Shown here piece after piece: positions 45,565-53,653 of a stretch of DNA of 64,000 nt. The notes beneath the pieces were generated by a model. It had not been told where the DNA came from. It made no database searches and worked only from the letters and a program-made list of their open reading frames with translations. Source of the DNA: Sinisalibacter lacisalsi (GTDB taxonomy: Bacteria > Pseudomonadota > Alphaproteobacteria > Rhodobacterales > Rhodobacteraceae); NCBI RefSeq assembly GCF_014640115.1, contig NZ_BMGI01000001.1:890501-954500 (forward strand), in the 5' to 3' direction. Each line of letters opens with the position of its first letter. Positions within the stretch are counted from its first letter, which is position 1. The translations under genes and the position numbers were made by a program.

Positions 45565-48500
45565 GTGAACTGGCTTGCGCTGGTCGTCTCCTGCCTGCTC
45601 GTGCTCGCTTCCATCGGGTTGCTGCGTGGAACCGTTGAGCGGCGCGGCGCTGCCGCGCTGGTCTCGGTGCTGGTGTTCCTGTCGCTCGCGCTTGCCGGGA
45701 CATACGTGGTCATCGACCGGATCACCGGTGCCGGGATCGACCAGTCGGTTCTCTTTCACCTCGCGGCGGGCTTCGAGGGCGCGACCGTTTCGGGCTTCGG
45801 GCATCTGTTTGTCCTCGGCACGGCGCTCCTTGTCGGGGCACTCGTCGCGAGCGTTCTCGCCTGGCGGTTGAGCCGCGCCCCGGGTGCGCGGCACCCGCTG
45901 CGTCGGGGCCTCGGCCTGGCGGCCCTGCTCGCGTCTTTCGCCGTCAGCCCGGCGCTGTGGGACGTGGCACACCTTCTCCGCTCGGCTGTGGAATCGCCGG
46001 GCGGGGCGCAAGCGCCCGCGCCGGCCGAGTTCGTCGTGCCCGCCCGGCCGGCCTTCGAAAGCTCGCCAAAAAATCTCGTGGTGCTCTACCTGGAATCGCT
46101 GGAGCGAACCTATCTCGACCAGGAGCTTTTCCCCGGCCTCACACCAAACCTCGCTCGCCTCGAGGGCGAGGCGCTCAGCTTCACAGAAATCGAGGAGGTC
46201 GCGCTCGCCTCCTGGACCGTGTCGGGCATGGTGGCGAGCCAGTGCGGCGTGCCGCTTTTCGGCGCGGCGGGCAACGCGATGAACAAGTTGGACGATTTCA
46301 TGCCGGGCGCGACCTGCCTCGGCGATCTGCTCGACAAGGCGGGCTATCGGCTCGACTACCTGGGCGGGGCCGATCTGAATTTCGCCGGCAAGGGGCGCTT
46401 TCTCGCGAGCCACGGCTTCGACCGGATCGAGGGCCGGGCGGCGCTGACCGAAACCCTTGGGCCGGGCGAGGCGCTGTCCGGCTGGGGGATCTACGACGAT
46501 CAGCTATACCGGGTCGCGAAGCGGCGCTTCGACGAGATCGCGGCGGCGGATGCGCCCTTCGGCCTGTTCCTGCTGACGCTCGACACCCACCACCCCGAGG
46601 GGTTCCCCTCCGCCAGTTGCGCAGATGTCACCTATGGCGACGGCACCAATCCGATGCTGAACGCCGTTCACTGTGCCGACTTTCTGGCCGGGGATTTCAT
46701 CGACCATCTGCGCGGCAGTGATGCCTACGAGGATACCCTCGTCGTCATCGCGTCGGATCACCTGGCGATGCGCAACACGGCCTGGAACAAGCTGGAAGAG
46801 GGCCGCCGCCGCAACCTGTTCATGGTCCTCGGCGACGGGGTCGCGGCCGAACGGATCGACAGGCCCGGCTCGTCGCTCGATTTCGGGGCGACGATCGCGA
46901 CCCTGATCGGTGCAGACACGGAGGCGCTCGGCTTTGGGCGGTCCCTTGTCGGCAGCGCGCCCACGCTGGCTGAAACCCACGCGCCGCTCGACGAGTTCCT
47001 CGCCGCCCAGCACCGCTTTCTCACCTCCCTGTGGGCCTTTCCCGACATCGACCACGGGATCGTGCTGGACCTCGAAAGAGGCACGGCGATGCTCGAAGGC
47101 AAGGCGGTCGGCTTGCCGGCACTTCTTGTCATCGGCACCGATCTCTCGGTTGCGGAAATCCTCTTCGAAGACGCCGAGGCGCCGCTGCCGGGGATGGTCG
47201 AGACGCTGAACGAGGATCTGCCTTTCATCTGGCTCGATGACTGCACCCGCACCGCGGCGGTTGCCCGCGTCGAGGCCCCGCAGGCCGGCGAGACCTGCAT
47301 CGCCTATGGCCTTCCCGGCGCGTCCGGCATCGTGACCAGGCGGCTTTCCGACGGAGACCACGTTTCCGCCGATGAACTTCGAGACGGGCTTGGCGCGATC
47401 CTCAATGGTCAAACTGCCGCGCAGCGCGCGCGTATCGCGGCGGATCAGGAGGTAGTTCTGGCCGCGCCGGAAGGGCTCGGTGGCCACTACCTCCTGCGCT
47501 CGGCGAGTTTCGGCAATGGCGTCTCGCGTGTGACCGACCTTGAGACCGGCGCCGGCATCGACCTGGTGCGCGGGCTCACCGTGGTGGGTCTCGGGCGTGA
47601 GGCGGGGCCGGTGAAACTGGCGCATTTCGATACCTGTGCCTGGGAAGGGGCGGTGCGCGACATAGACAACCTGCACCGGACCGTTTCTGAAACCCTCGAC
47701 GCTTTTCGCCCGTTCTACGGTGCGCTTGCGGTTGTTGCCGATGACAGCGCGGTTTGCGGCGGTCCGCCCGATCTGCGCGCGCATTTCGACGGAACCGCCC
47801 TGCGCCGCTGGCCGGGGATCGACTTTCGCACGCCTTATATCGGCATTCTCACCGGCGACGGGCGCGTCATCGAGCATCTGGGCGCGGAGGAAACGGCCCT
47901 CGCCGTGGAGGCGCAAGGCATCCTGCGCTCCGGCTTCGCCCAGCCGCAGCGCCACCTTGCGGCCTTGCCCCGCATTGCCCATGCCGGCGGTGCCATCGAC
48001 GGTGAAACCTACACCAATTCGCTTGACGCGCTGGAGATCAACAAGGCCGATTATGACCTGTTCGAGGTCGACCTGATCGAGACATCCGACGGGCAGCTCG
48101 TTTGCCTCCAGGATTGGGAGCGGCTTGGCGCGGCGGTTTCCTGGGACGAGACCGGCACACTCGCCAGCCCGATGAGCCTGGAGGCCTTCGAGACCTACGC
48201 CACCGAAACCGCGCGCTTTCAAAACTGCACGCTCGAAAGCCTCGCCGACTGGCTCAGGCGAACGCCGGGCAAGCGGGTCATTCCCGATGTGAAGGGCGAT
48301 GCGCCGACGGCTCTGAAGGTGATCGCGGCCCGGTATCCCGACCTTGTCGACCGCTTCGTGGCGCAGATCTATCAGCCGGAAGACTACCCGTTGGCCCGCG
48401 CGCTCGGTTTCGACGACGTGGTCTGGGGGCTTTACCGCTACGGTGGCGACGACGCCGATGTTCTGCTCTGGCTGCGCCACATGGACCTTTACGGGCTCTC

Positions 48501-48669
48501 GCTGCCCGAGCCGGACGCGCGACGCGGGCTCGCGCTTCGGGCGCTGGAGCAGACCGGCGTTCTGAGCTGGGCCCACACGATCAACGATCCGCAGGATTTT
48601 CGCGCCCTCAAGTCTCTCGGCATCAGCGAGGTCATGACCGATGGTCTGCCGCCGGACGATCCGGGCTGA
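45565..48669 (+). CDS. OpgB-like phosphoglycerol transferase fused to a GDPD-like domain
   Basis: A 1034-residue membrane protein. Four N-terminal helices lead to an alkaline-phosphatase-superfamily domain (about 165-480) like OpgB/MdoB, which moves phosphoglycerol from phosphatidylglycerol to periplasmic glucans: ALASWTVSGMVASQCGVPL (likely nucleophile Thr218), FLLTLDTHHPEG, VVIASDHLAMRNT. The C-terminus (about 800-1030) is GDPD-like: His806 in IAHAGG and Glu834/Asp836 are kept, but the second His of the usual HD pair is Gln849 (VCLQDWE). I start at GTG 45565, which has GGAGGG eight bases upstream and begins the first helix; an ATG at 45418 is weaker. It probably decorates the polymer made by the synthase. 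Confidence 0.85.
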   Translation: MNWLALVVSCLLVLASIGLLRGTVERRGAAALVSVLVFLSLALAGTYVVIDRITGAGIDQSVLFHLAAGFEGATVSGFGHLFVLGTALLVGALVASVLAWRLSRAPGARHPLRRGLGLAALLASFAVSPALWDVAHLLRSAVESPGGAQAPAPAEFVVPARPAFESSPKNLVVLYLESLERTYLDQELFPGLTPNLARLEGEALSFTEIEEVALASWTVSGMVASQCGVPLFGAAGNAMNKLDDFMPGATCLGDLLDKAGYRLDYLGGADLNFAGKGRFLASHGFDRIEGRAALTETLGPGEALSGWGIYDDQLYRVAKRRFDEIAAADAPFGLFLLTLDTHHPEGFPSASCADVTYGDGTNPMLNAVHCADFLAGDFIDHLRGSDAYEDTLVVIASDHLAMRNTAWNKLEEGRRRNLFMVLGDGVAAERIDRPGSSLDFGATIATLIGADTEALGFGRSLVGSAPTLAETHAPLDEFLAAQHRFLTSLWAFPDIDHGIVLDLERGTAMLEGKAVGLPALLVIGTDLSVAEILFEDAEAPLPGMVETLNEDLPFIWLDDCTRTAAVARVEAPQAGETCIAYGLPGASGIVTRRLSDGDHVSADELRDGLGAILNGQTAAQRARIAADQEVVLAAPEGLGGHYLLRSASFGNGVSRVTDLETGAGIDLVRGLTVVGLGREAGPVKLAHFDTCAWEGAVRDIDNLHRTVSETLDAFRPFYGALAVVADDSAVCGGPPDLRAHFDGTALRRWPGIDFRTPYIGILTGDGRVIEHLGAEETALAVEAQGILRSGFAQPQRHLAALPRIAHAGGAIDGETYTNSLDALEINKADYDLFEVDLIETSDGQLVCLQDWERLGAAVSWDETGTLASPMSLEAFETYATETARFQNCTLESLADWLRRTPGKRVIPDVKGDAPTALKVIAARYPDLVDRFVAQIYQPEDYPLARALGFDDVVWGLYRYGGDDADVLLWLRHMDLYGLSLPEPDARRGLALRALEQTGVLSWAHTINDPQDFRALKSLGISEVMTDGLPPDDPG

Positions 48670-48937
48670 CCCGCTCGGGCCGGCGCATCCTGTGGCCGGT
48701 GGATCGCGCCGCGTTTTGTCGTCAGCCAGATAGGACGGGCGGTGGGTGATTCCACAAAACCGACCGCGGGGTCGAAAAAACGGTTGATCGGTGAGCCGAT
48801 CCATGGCGAAATGCTCGGGCGACCGCCATGAACCGGTTCAAGCGCCTGTCTCCCGTAGGCATCAGGTATTGCAAAAAACAATTATACCGAATAACGATAC
48901 CAGCCAGGCGCTTCCTTTGGTCGAACGCAGTTTTTTG

Positions 48938-48957
48938 CTGGAAATGGGAGATTCCAG
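48938..48957. promoter_or_regulatory. Inverted repeat, possible operator for the TRAP operon
   Basis: CTGGAA (48938-48943) and TTCCAG (48952-48957) are perfect inverted arms separated by eight bases. The site ends 35 bases before the TATAAT box, in an AT-rich leader. The binding protein could be the MarR regulator at 53171 or another factor. Confidence 0.45.
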
Positions 48958-48992
48958 TGGAAGAAAGCGGCAATATATGGCAAGAGGCGCAC

Positions 48993-48998
48993 TATAAT
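48993..48998 (+). promoter_or_regulatory. Candidate -10 box for the TRAP operon
   Basis: TATAAT is a perfect -10 match 33 bases before the start codon at 49032. No good -35 box is found at 16-18 bases upstream, which suggests a promoter that needs an activator. Confidence 0.45.
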
Positions 48999-49031
48999 GC
49001 CAATTCGCTTGGTTATCAGGGAGGAAAATCA

Positions 49032-50102
49032 ATGACCAAACGCAAAACGATTCTCGGGCTTGCCTCGGGCGTGGCCCTTTCGGCGCTGACCGCGGGTTCC
49101 GCCATGGCGCAGGAGGTGACGCTCAAGTTGCACCAGTTCCTGCCCGCGCAGGCCAACGTGCCGAAGCTGGTGCTCGATGTCTGGGCCGACAACGTCGAGA
49201 AGGACTCCGAGGGCCGCATCAAGGTCGACCGTTACGCCGCGATGGCTCTGGGCGGCACCCCGCCGGAACTGATGGACCAGGCGATCGACGGGATCGCCGA
49301 CGTGGTCTGGACCGTGGTGGGCTACACCCCCGGCCGCTTCCGCACCACCGAGGTGTTCGAGCTGCCCTTCATGGTGGCCGATGCCCGCGCCGCCTCCTGC
49401 GCCTACAACAAGATGTACGACGAGCACATGAAGGACGGCGAGTTCTCCGACGTGCACATCGTCGGCACCTGGGTGCACGGCCCCGGCATCTTCCACACCA
49501 ACGAGCCGGTCGAGAAGCCCGATGACCTCCAGGGGATGAAAATCCGCGGCGGTTCTGTGCTGGTGAACAAGCTGCTCGAGCGCGTGGGCGCCACCCCGGT
49601 GGGCATGCCGGTTCCGGCCGTGTCGGAAGGCCTGTCGAAGGGCGTGATCGACGGCACCACCATTCCGTGGGAAGTGACCGAGTCGCTCAAGGTGCCGGAA
49701 CTGGTGTCCAACCACACCGAGTTCGAAGGCCCCGCGCTCTACAACCTCACCTTCGTTCTGGCGATGAACAAGGACGCCTACGAGAACCTCTCGGATGAAA
49801 ACAAGGCCGTGATCGACGCCAACGCCGGCCTCGAGTTCTCGGTCTTCGCCGGCGGCACCCAGGCCGATGCAGACGCACCGGCACGCGAGGTCGCGGTGAA
49901 TCTCGGTAACAACATCATCACCATCTCCGAGGAAGAGGCCGAGTCGGACTGGTATCCGATCGTCGAGCCGATCTACGCCGAGTGGATTGCTGAGATGGAC
50001 GGCATGGGCCGGGATGGCCAGGCTCTGATCGACCAGGCCCGCACGCTCATGGACGAATGTGCTGCCGACATGGCCAGCATCGACACTTACGGCGCCAAGT
50101 AA
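49032..50102 (+). CDS. TRAP transporter substrate-binding protein (DctP family)
   Basis: A 356-residue periplasmic receptor. A Sec signal peptide (ILGLASGVALSALTAGSAMA) precedes mature QEVTLKLHQFLPAQAN. The DctP hallmark Arg that holds the substrate carboxylate is in GMKIRGGSVLVNKLLERVG, and the helix-linked VSEGLSKGVIDGTTIPWEV is typical. AGGGAGG supports the start. The distal hydroxycinnamate genes suggest an aromatic carboxylate ligand, as for the p-coumarate TRAP system of Rhodopseudomonas, but this is inference. Two cysteines (in SCAYNK and ECAAD) may form a disulfide. Confidence 0.9.
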   Translation: MTKRKTILGLASGVALSALTAGSAMAQEVTLKLHQFLPAQANVPKLVLDVWADNVEKDSEGRIKVDRYAAMALGGTPPELMDQAIDGIADVVWTVVGYTPGRFRTTEVFELPFMVADARAASCAYNKMYDEHMKDGEFSDVHIVGTWVHGPGIFHTNEPVEKPDDLQGMKIRGGSVLVNKLLERVGATPVGMPVPAVSEGLSKGVIDGTTIPWEVTESLKVPELVSNHTEFEGPALYNLTFVLAMNKDAYENLSDENKAVIDANAGLEFSVFAGGTQADADAPAREVAVNLGNNIITISEEEAESDWYPIVEPIYAEWIAEMDGMGRDGQALIDQARTLMDECAADMASIDTYGAK

Positions 50103-50182
50103 GCGCCAGGCGCGCGGCGGGGGCATCCTCGCCGCGCGTTCGCTTTCGTCAGGGGTGGCGGACTCACCGCCGGGGGCAGACC

Positions 50183-50794
50183 ATGCATCGCTTCTTTCTC
50201 GGATTGTCGAGGCTGATGGCCATTATCGGGGGCTTCGTGCTCACGGCGCTTGTGGCCATCGTTGTGCTTTCGATCCTCGGGCGCGAGCTCAATGCGATCC
50301 TGCACAACGACCTATTCCAGAACCACGCAAAAGGCTTCGCCGATTGGGCGCTCGGAATTCAGTTGCCGGGCATCTGGGGGCCGATCAAGCTCGGGCCGTT
50401 CAACGGCGATTACGAGCTGGTCGAGGCCGGCATCGCCTTCTCCATCTTCTCTTTCCTGCCGCTGGCGCAGATCACCGGGGCGCATGCCTCCGTCGACATC
50501 TTCACGTCGTGGCTGCCCGAACGCGCTGACCGCGTGCTGACCACCGTGATCGAGATCGTCTTCGCCATCGTGCTCGTGATCATCGCGCTGCAGCTGTGGG
50601 AGGGCACGCAGGACAAGTTCAACCGTGGCCAGACCACCTTCCTGCTGCAAGTGCCGATCTGGTGGGGTTACGCCGCCAGTCTCCTCGGCGCTGTCATGGC
50701 CGCCGTGGTCGCCATCTATCTCGCGCTCGCGCGCATTGCCGAACTGCTGCTGGGGCGCCGCATCGCGCCCGTCGGCGAGGGAGCGGAACATTGA
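50183..50794 (+). CDS. TRAP transporter small permease (DctQ family)
   Basis: A 203-residue inner-membrane protein with four helices: about 10-30, 80-98, 120-140 and 160-185. The loop after helix one is longer than usual (NDLFQNHAKGFADWALGIQL and onward to GDYELVEAG), and the GDYELVE box before helix two is a DctQ feature. It joins the large permease in the membrane complex that uses a sodium gradient. It overlaps the large-permease start by four bases (TTGA). Confidence 0.88.
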   Translation: MHRFFLGLSRLMAIIGGFVLTALVAIVVLSILGRELNAILHNDLFQNHAKGFADWALGIQLPGIWGPIKLGPFNGDYELVEAGIAFSIFSFLPLAQITGAHASVDIFTSWLPERADRVLTTVIEIVFAIVLVIIALQLWEGTQDKFNRGQTTFLLQVPIWWGYAASLLGAVMAAVVAIYLALARIAELLLGRRIAPVGEGAEH

Positions 50795-52287
50795 GTAATA
50801 TCGAAATCGGTCTGTGGTCCTTTCCGCTCCTGATGCTCGCGATCTTTCTGCGGGTTCCGATCGGGCTCGCGATGTTCCTGGCGGGCTTCCTCGGTCTTGG
50901 CGTGGTGAACGACGGCTTCAGCATCGCGCTCGCGAAGATGAAGACCGAAACCTACACCACCTTCGCCTCATACTCGCTTTCGATCGTGCCGCTCTTCCTG
51001 CTGATGGGCCACTTCGCCACCATCGGCGGCATGAGCCAGGCGCTGTTCCGCGCCGCCGAGGGCTGGCTTGGCCACCGCAAGGGCGGCGTTGCCATGGCCG
51101 CGATCGGCGCCTGTGCGGGCTTCGGGGCGATCTGCGGCTCCTCGCTGGCGACGGCGGCCACCATGGGCCGCACCGCGCTGCCGGAACTGCGCAAATACGG
51201 CTACTCGGGCGGGTTCTCCACCGCCACGCTCGCCGCCGGCGGGACGCTGGGCATCCTCATTCCGCCTTCGGTGGTGCTGGTGATCTATGCCATCCTCGCC
51301 GAGCAGAACATCGCCAAGCTCTTCCTCGTGGCGATCATCCCGGGCCTGCTCGCGGCGCTCGGTTACGTCATCACCATTTCGATCTACGTGCGCCTCAACC
51401 CCGAGAGCGCGGGGGTGAAGCCGCCGGTGCCCTACAGCGAGCGCATGGTCGCGCTGCTCAACGTGTGGCCGGTGCTGCTCGTTTTCGCGCTTGTCGTTGG
51501 CGGCATCTACGGCGGGCTCTTCACCCCGACCGAAGGCGCGGCGGTAGGGGCCCTCGGCACCGGGCTGATCGCCTTCGCCAACAAGGGGCTGAACTTCAAG
51601 GAACTGCTCGGTTCCTTCACCGCCACCGCGCGCTCCACCGCGATGATCTTCTTCATCGTGCTGGGCGCGGGCTTCTACAACGGCTTCCTCGCCGTCACCC
51701 AGGTGCCGCAGACAGCGGCGGGCTGGGTGGTGGAACAGGGCTTCAGCCCCTGGACGGTGTTGATCATCATCCTCGTGTTCTACCTCCTCCTCGGCTGCCT
51801 GATGGACAGCCTGTCGATGATCCTGCTCACGATTCCGATCTTCTACCCGATCATCTCGGTGCTCGATTTCGGGATGGTGGATTTCGTCTCGATGCAGCAC
51901 GACATGATCCGCGAAGCGATCAAGGCCGGGGCAGGGGCGGGCGTCGCGCCGGACACCATTGCCGAGATAAAGGCGCTCCTGGCCGCGGGAGTCGAGGTGC
52001 CTCGCCAGCTCGCGTCCGAGCTCGGCGTTCGGATCACCGAAGCGCGCGCCAACGCGATCGGCGCGGAGTATACCGCGCTGTGGTTCGGCATCCTCGTGCT
52101 GATCGTGGTCGAGGTCGGCCTGATCACGCCGCCGGTGGGCATGATCCTGTTCATCATCAACGCGATGGACCGTTCGACCCCGATCATCGAAACCTACAAG
52201 GGGGTGCTCTATTTCATCACCTCCGACATCGTGCGTGTCGCCCTGCTGATCCTGTTTCCCGCGATCACCCTGTTCCTCCTGCCCTGA
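50791..52287 (+). CDS. TRAP transporter large permease (DctM family), TTG start and extra segment
   Basis: A 498-residue transport channel subunit with about a dozen helices. The DctM motifs are present: GACAGFGAICGSSLATAATM, LAAGGTLGILIPPSVVLVIY, FTPTEGAAVGALG and VEVGLITPPVGMILFIINAM. The TTG at 50791 overlaps the small-permease stop, and GGGAG lies upstream, so a TTG start is likely. Common DctM proteins have about 430 residues; here a segment of about 60 residues (368-428, DMIREAIKAGAGAGVAPDTI and onward) is inserted before TALWFGILVL. The extra part is hydrophilic and would face one side of the membrane. Confidence 0.9.
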   Translation: MSNIEIGLWSFPLLMLAIFLRVPIGLAMFLAGFLGLGVVNDGFSIALAKMKTETYTTFASYSLSIVPLFLLMGHFATIGGMSQALFRAAEGWLGHRKGGVAMAAIGACAGFGAICGSSLATAATMGRTALPELRKYGYSGGFSTATLAAGGTLGILIPPSVVLVIYAILAEQNIAKLFLVAIIPGLLAALGYVITISIYVRLNPESAGVKPPVPYSERMVALLNVWPVLLVFALVVGGIYGGLFTPTEGAAVGALGTGLIAFANKGLNFKELLGSFTATARSTAMIFFIVLGAGFYNGFLAVTQVPQTAAGWVVEQGFSPWTVLIIILVFYLLLGCLMDSLSMILLTIPIFYPIISVLDFGMVDFVSMQHDMIREAIKAGAGAGVAPDTIAEIKALLAAGVEVPRQLASELGVRITEARANAIGAEYTALWFGILVLIVVEVGLITPPVGMILFIINAMDRSTPIIETYKGVLYFITSDIVRVALLILFPAITLFLLP

Positions 52288-52337
52288 CCGGGCGGGAGGC
52301 GGCCGGATCGGCGCTGGCGTGTCAAATAGATATGAGA

Positions 52338-52343
52338 TATAAT
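52338..52343 (+). promoter_or_regulatory. Candidate -10 box for the hydroxycinnamate operon
   Basis: TATAAT lies in a very AT-rich patch (about 52323-52360) 46 bases before the crotonase start. The -35 region is not clear. The patch contains the near-repeat AGATATGAGATATA, which could serve as a site for the MarR regulator. Confidence 0.4.
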
Positions 52344-52388
52344 TATTGTTAGTAAAAATGATCTGAAGAGCCGGAGGACGGGCCTGCC

Positions 52389-53159
52389 ATGACAGACGAG
52401 ATTCTCAAGGTCGCGCTTTCCGATGACGGCATCGCCACGCTGACGATGAACCGCCCCGACAAGCGCAATGCCATGTCCGACGAGTTGCTGGCCGCGCTCG
52501 ACCGGTTCTTCGTCGCCCCGCCCAAGGGTGTGAAGGCGGTCGTGCTCACCGGCACGGCGGGCCACTATTGTTCGGGGCTCGACCTGTCGGAGCATGTTTC
52601 GCGCGACGCCGAGGGCACGATGCGCCATTCGCGCGGCTGGCACGCGATCATGGATCGGATCCAGTTCGGCGGGTTGCCGGTGGTATCGGCGATGTTCGGC
52701 GCGGTGATCGGCGGCGGGCTGGAACTGGCCACCGCTACCCATGTGCGCATCGCCGAACCCTCGACGATCTTCCAGCTTCCCGAAGGCCGGCGCGGCATCT
52801 TCGTCGGTGGCGGCGCAAGCGTGCGGGTGGGGCGCATCCTCGGCGCCGACCGGATGATCGAGATGATGCTCACGGGCCGGAAATACGACGCCGCCGAGGG
52901 GCGCGCGCTGGGGCTCGCGCATTACACCGTGGGCGAGGGCGAGGCGCTGGCCATGGCCGAGGATCTTGCCCGCAAGATCGCCGCCAACGCGCCGCTTTCC
53001 AACTACATCATGATCCAGGCCATCGCCCGGGTCGAAGACATGTCGAAAGCCGACGGGCTCTTCACCGAGAGCCTTTGCGCCGCGCTTACGCAAACCAGCC
53101 CGGACGCGCTGGAAGGCCTGCAGGCCTTCTTGCAGAAGCGTGATCCCAACTTTCGCTGA
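52389..53159 (+). CDS. Crotonase-family enoyl-CoA hydratase
   Basis: A 256-residue crotonase. The oxyanion-hole segments are HYCSGLDLSEHV and SAMFGAVIGGGLELATAT, and the catalytic-side segment is FQLPEGRRGIFVGGG, with one acidic residue in the Glu position. It does not carry the sequence pattern I expect of hydroxycinnamoyl-CoA hydratase-lyase (EINWGIPPG), so it may be the hydratase of a beta-oxidative route instead. GGAGG lies upstream of the ATG. It is first in an operon with MarR, feruloyl-CoA synthase, thiolase, amidohydrolase and acyl-CoA dehydrogenase genes. Confidence 0.85.
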   Translation: MTDEILKVALSDDGIATLTMNRPDKRNAMSDELLAALDRFFVAPPKGVKAVVLTGTAGHYCSGLDLSEHVSRDAEGTMRHSRGWHAIMDRIQFGGLPVVSAMFGAVIGGGLELATATHVRIAEPSTIFQLPEGRRGIFVGGGASVRVGRILGADRMIEMMLTGRKYDAAEGRALGLAHYTVGEGEALAMAEDLARKIAANAPLSNYIMIQAIARVEDMSKADGLFTESLCAALTQTSPDALEGLQAFLQKRDPNFR

Positions 53160-53170
53160 AAGGTGACGCC

Positions 53171-53653
53171 ATGGCCCGCGACGCTGCCGTGAAGACCGCC
53201 CCGCCGGCATCCGCGATTTCCGACGCGACCCTGCGCGAGTTCACCGGCTACAACATGAAGCGCGCCTTCATGGTGATCCAGGCCGACGTGACCCGCACGC
53301 TGGAACCCTTCGGGCTGCGCATGGTCACCTATTCGGCGCTTGCCATCGTCGGCGACAACCCGGGCCTGAGCCAGACCCAGCTTGCCGCTGCGCTGGCGAT
53401 CGAGCGCCCCAACCTCGTGGTGATCGTTGACGAGCTTGAAGGGCGCGACCTCGTCAACCGCGACCGCGTGCCGACCGACCGGCGCACCTACGCGCTGCGC
53501 CTCACCACCGAGGGCGCGCGCCTGCTCGCCCGCGCAACGGAAGCGGTGCGCGGGCATGAAGCGCGCATGATCAAGGGGATCGGCAAGGCCGACGAGGCCA
53601 CGCTGATCGCCTGCCTCAACCAGATCGAAGCATCCGACACCGGGAGAAGCTGA
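53171..53653 (+). CDS. MarR-family transcriptional regulator
   Basis: A 160-residue winged-helix regulator. The DNA-binding part (about 50-115) includes YSALAIVGDNPGLSQTQLAA, ALAIERPNLVVIVDELEGRD and the wing RDRVPTDRRTYALRLT. In Rhodopseudomonas and Rhodococcus a MarR protein (CouR) represses p-coumarate genes until p-coumaroyl-CoA binds; this one is placed in an equivalent operon. Its stop codon overlaps the synthase start (TGATG), so the regulator and the enzyme that makes its likely ligand are translated together. Confidence 0.88.
   Translation: MARDAAVKTAPPASAISDATLREFTGYNMKRAFMVIQADVTRTLEPFGLRMVTYSALAIVGDNPGLSQTQLAAALAIERPNLVVIVDELEGRDLVNRDRVPTDRRTYALRLTTEGARLLARATEAVRGHEARMIKGIGKADEATLIACLNQIEASDTGRS

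Larger units (their letters stand above)
48670..49031. other. Intergenic region upstream of the TRAP operon
   Basis: There is no supported gene in these 362 bases. The right half (about 48865-49031) is much richer in A and T than the genes on either side. It contains the inverted repeat at 48938-48957 and a perfect -10 box at 48993-48998. It is probably the control region of the aromatic-acid uptake operon. Confidence 0.55.

Noticed and set aside
46504-48804. A minus-strand open frame of about 766 codons opposite the OpgB-GDPD gene.
   Set aside because: Antisense artefact; the plus-strand gene has helices and catalytic motifs.
48970-49000. A sigma-54 type promoter suggested by TGGCA before the TRAP operon.
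   Set aside because: The -12 element (TTGC) is not at the needed spacing; the TATAAT is a better explanation.
52389-53159. Naming the crotonase as hydroxycinnamoyl-CoA hydratase-lyase (ech).
   Set aside because: The typical active-site stretch is not seen, and the amidohydrolase suggests a beta-oxidative route; a general hydratase call is safer.
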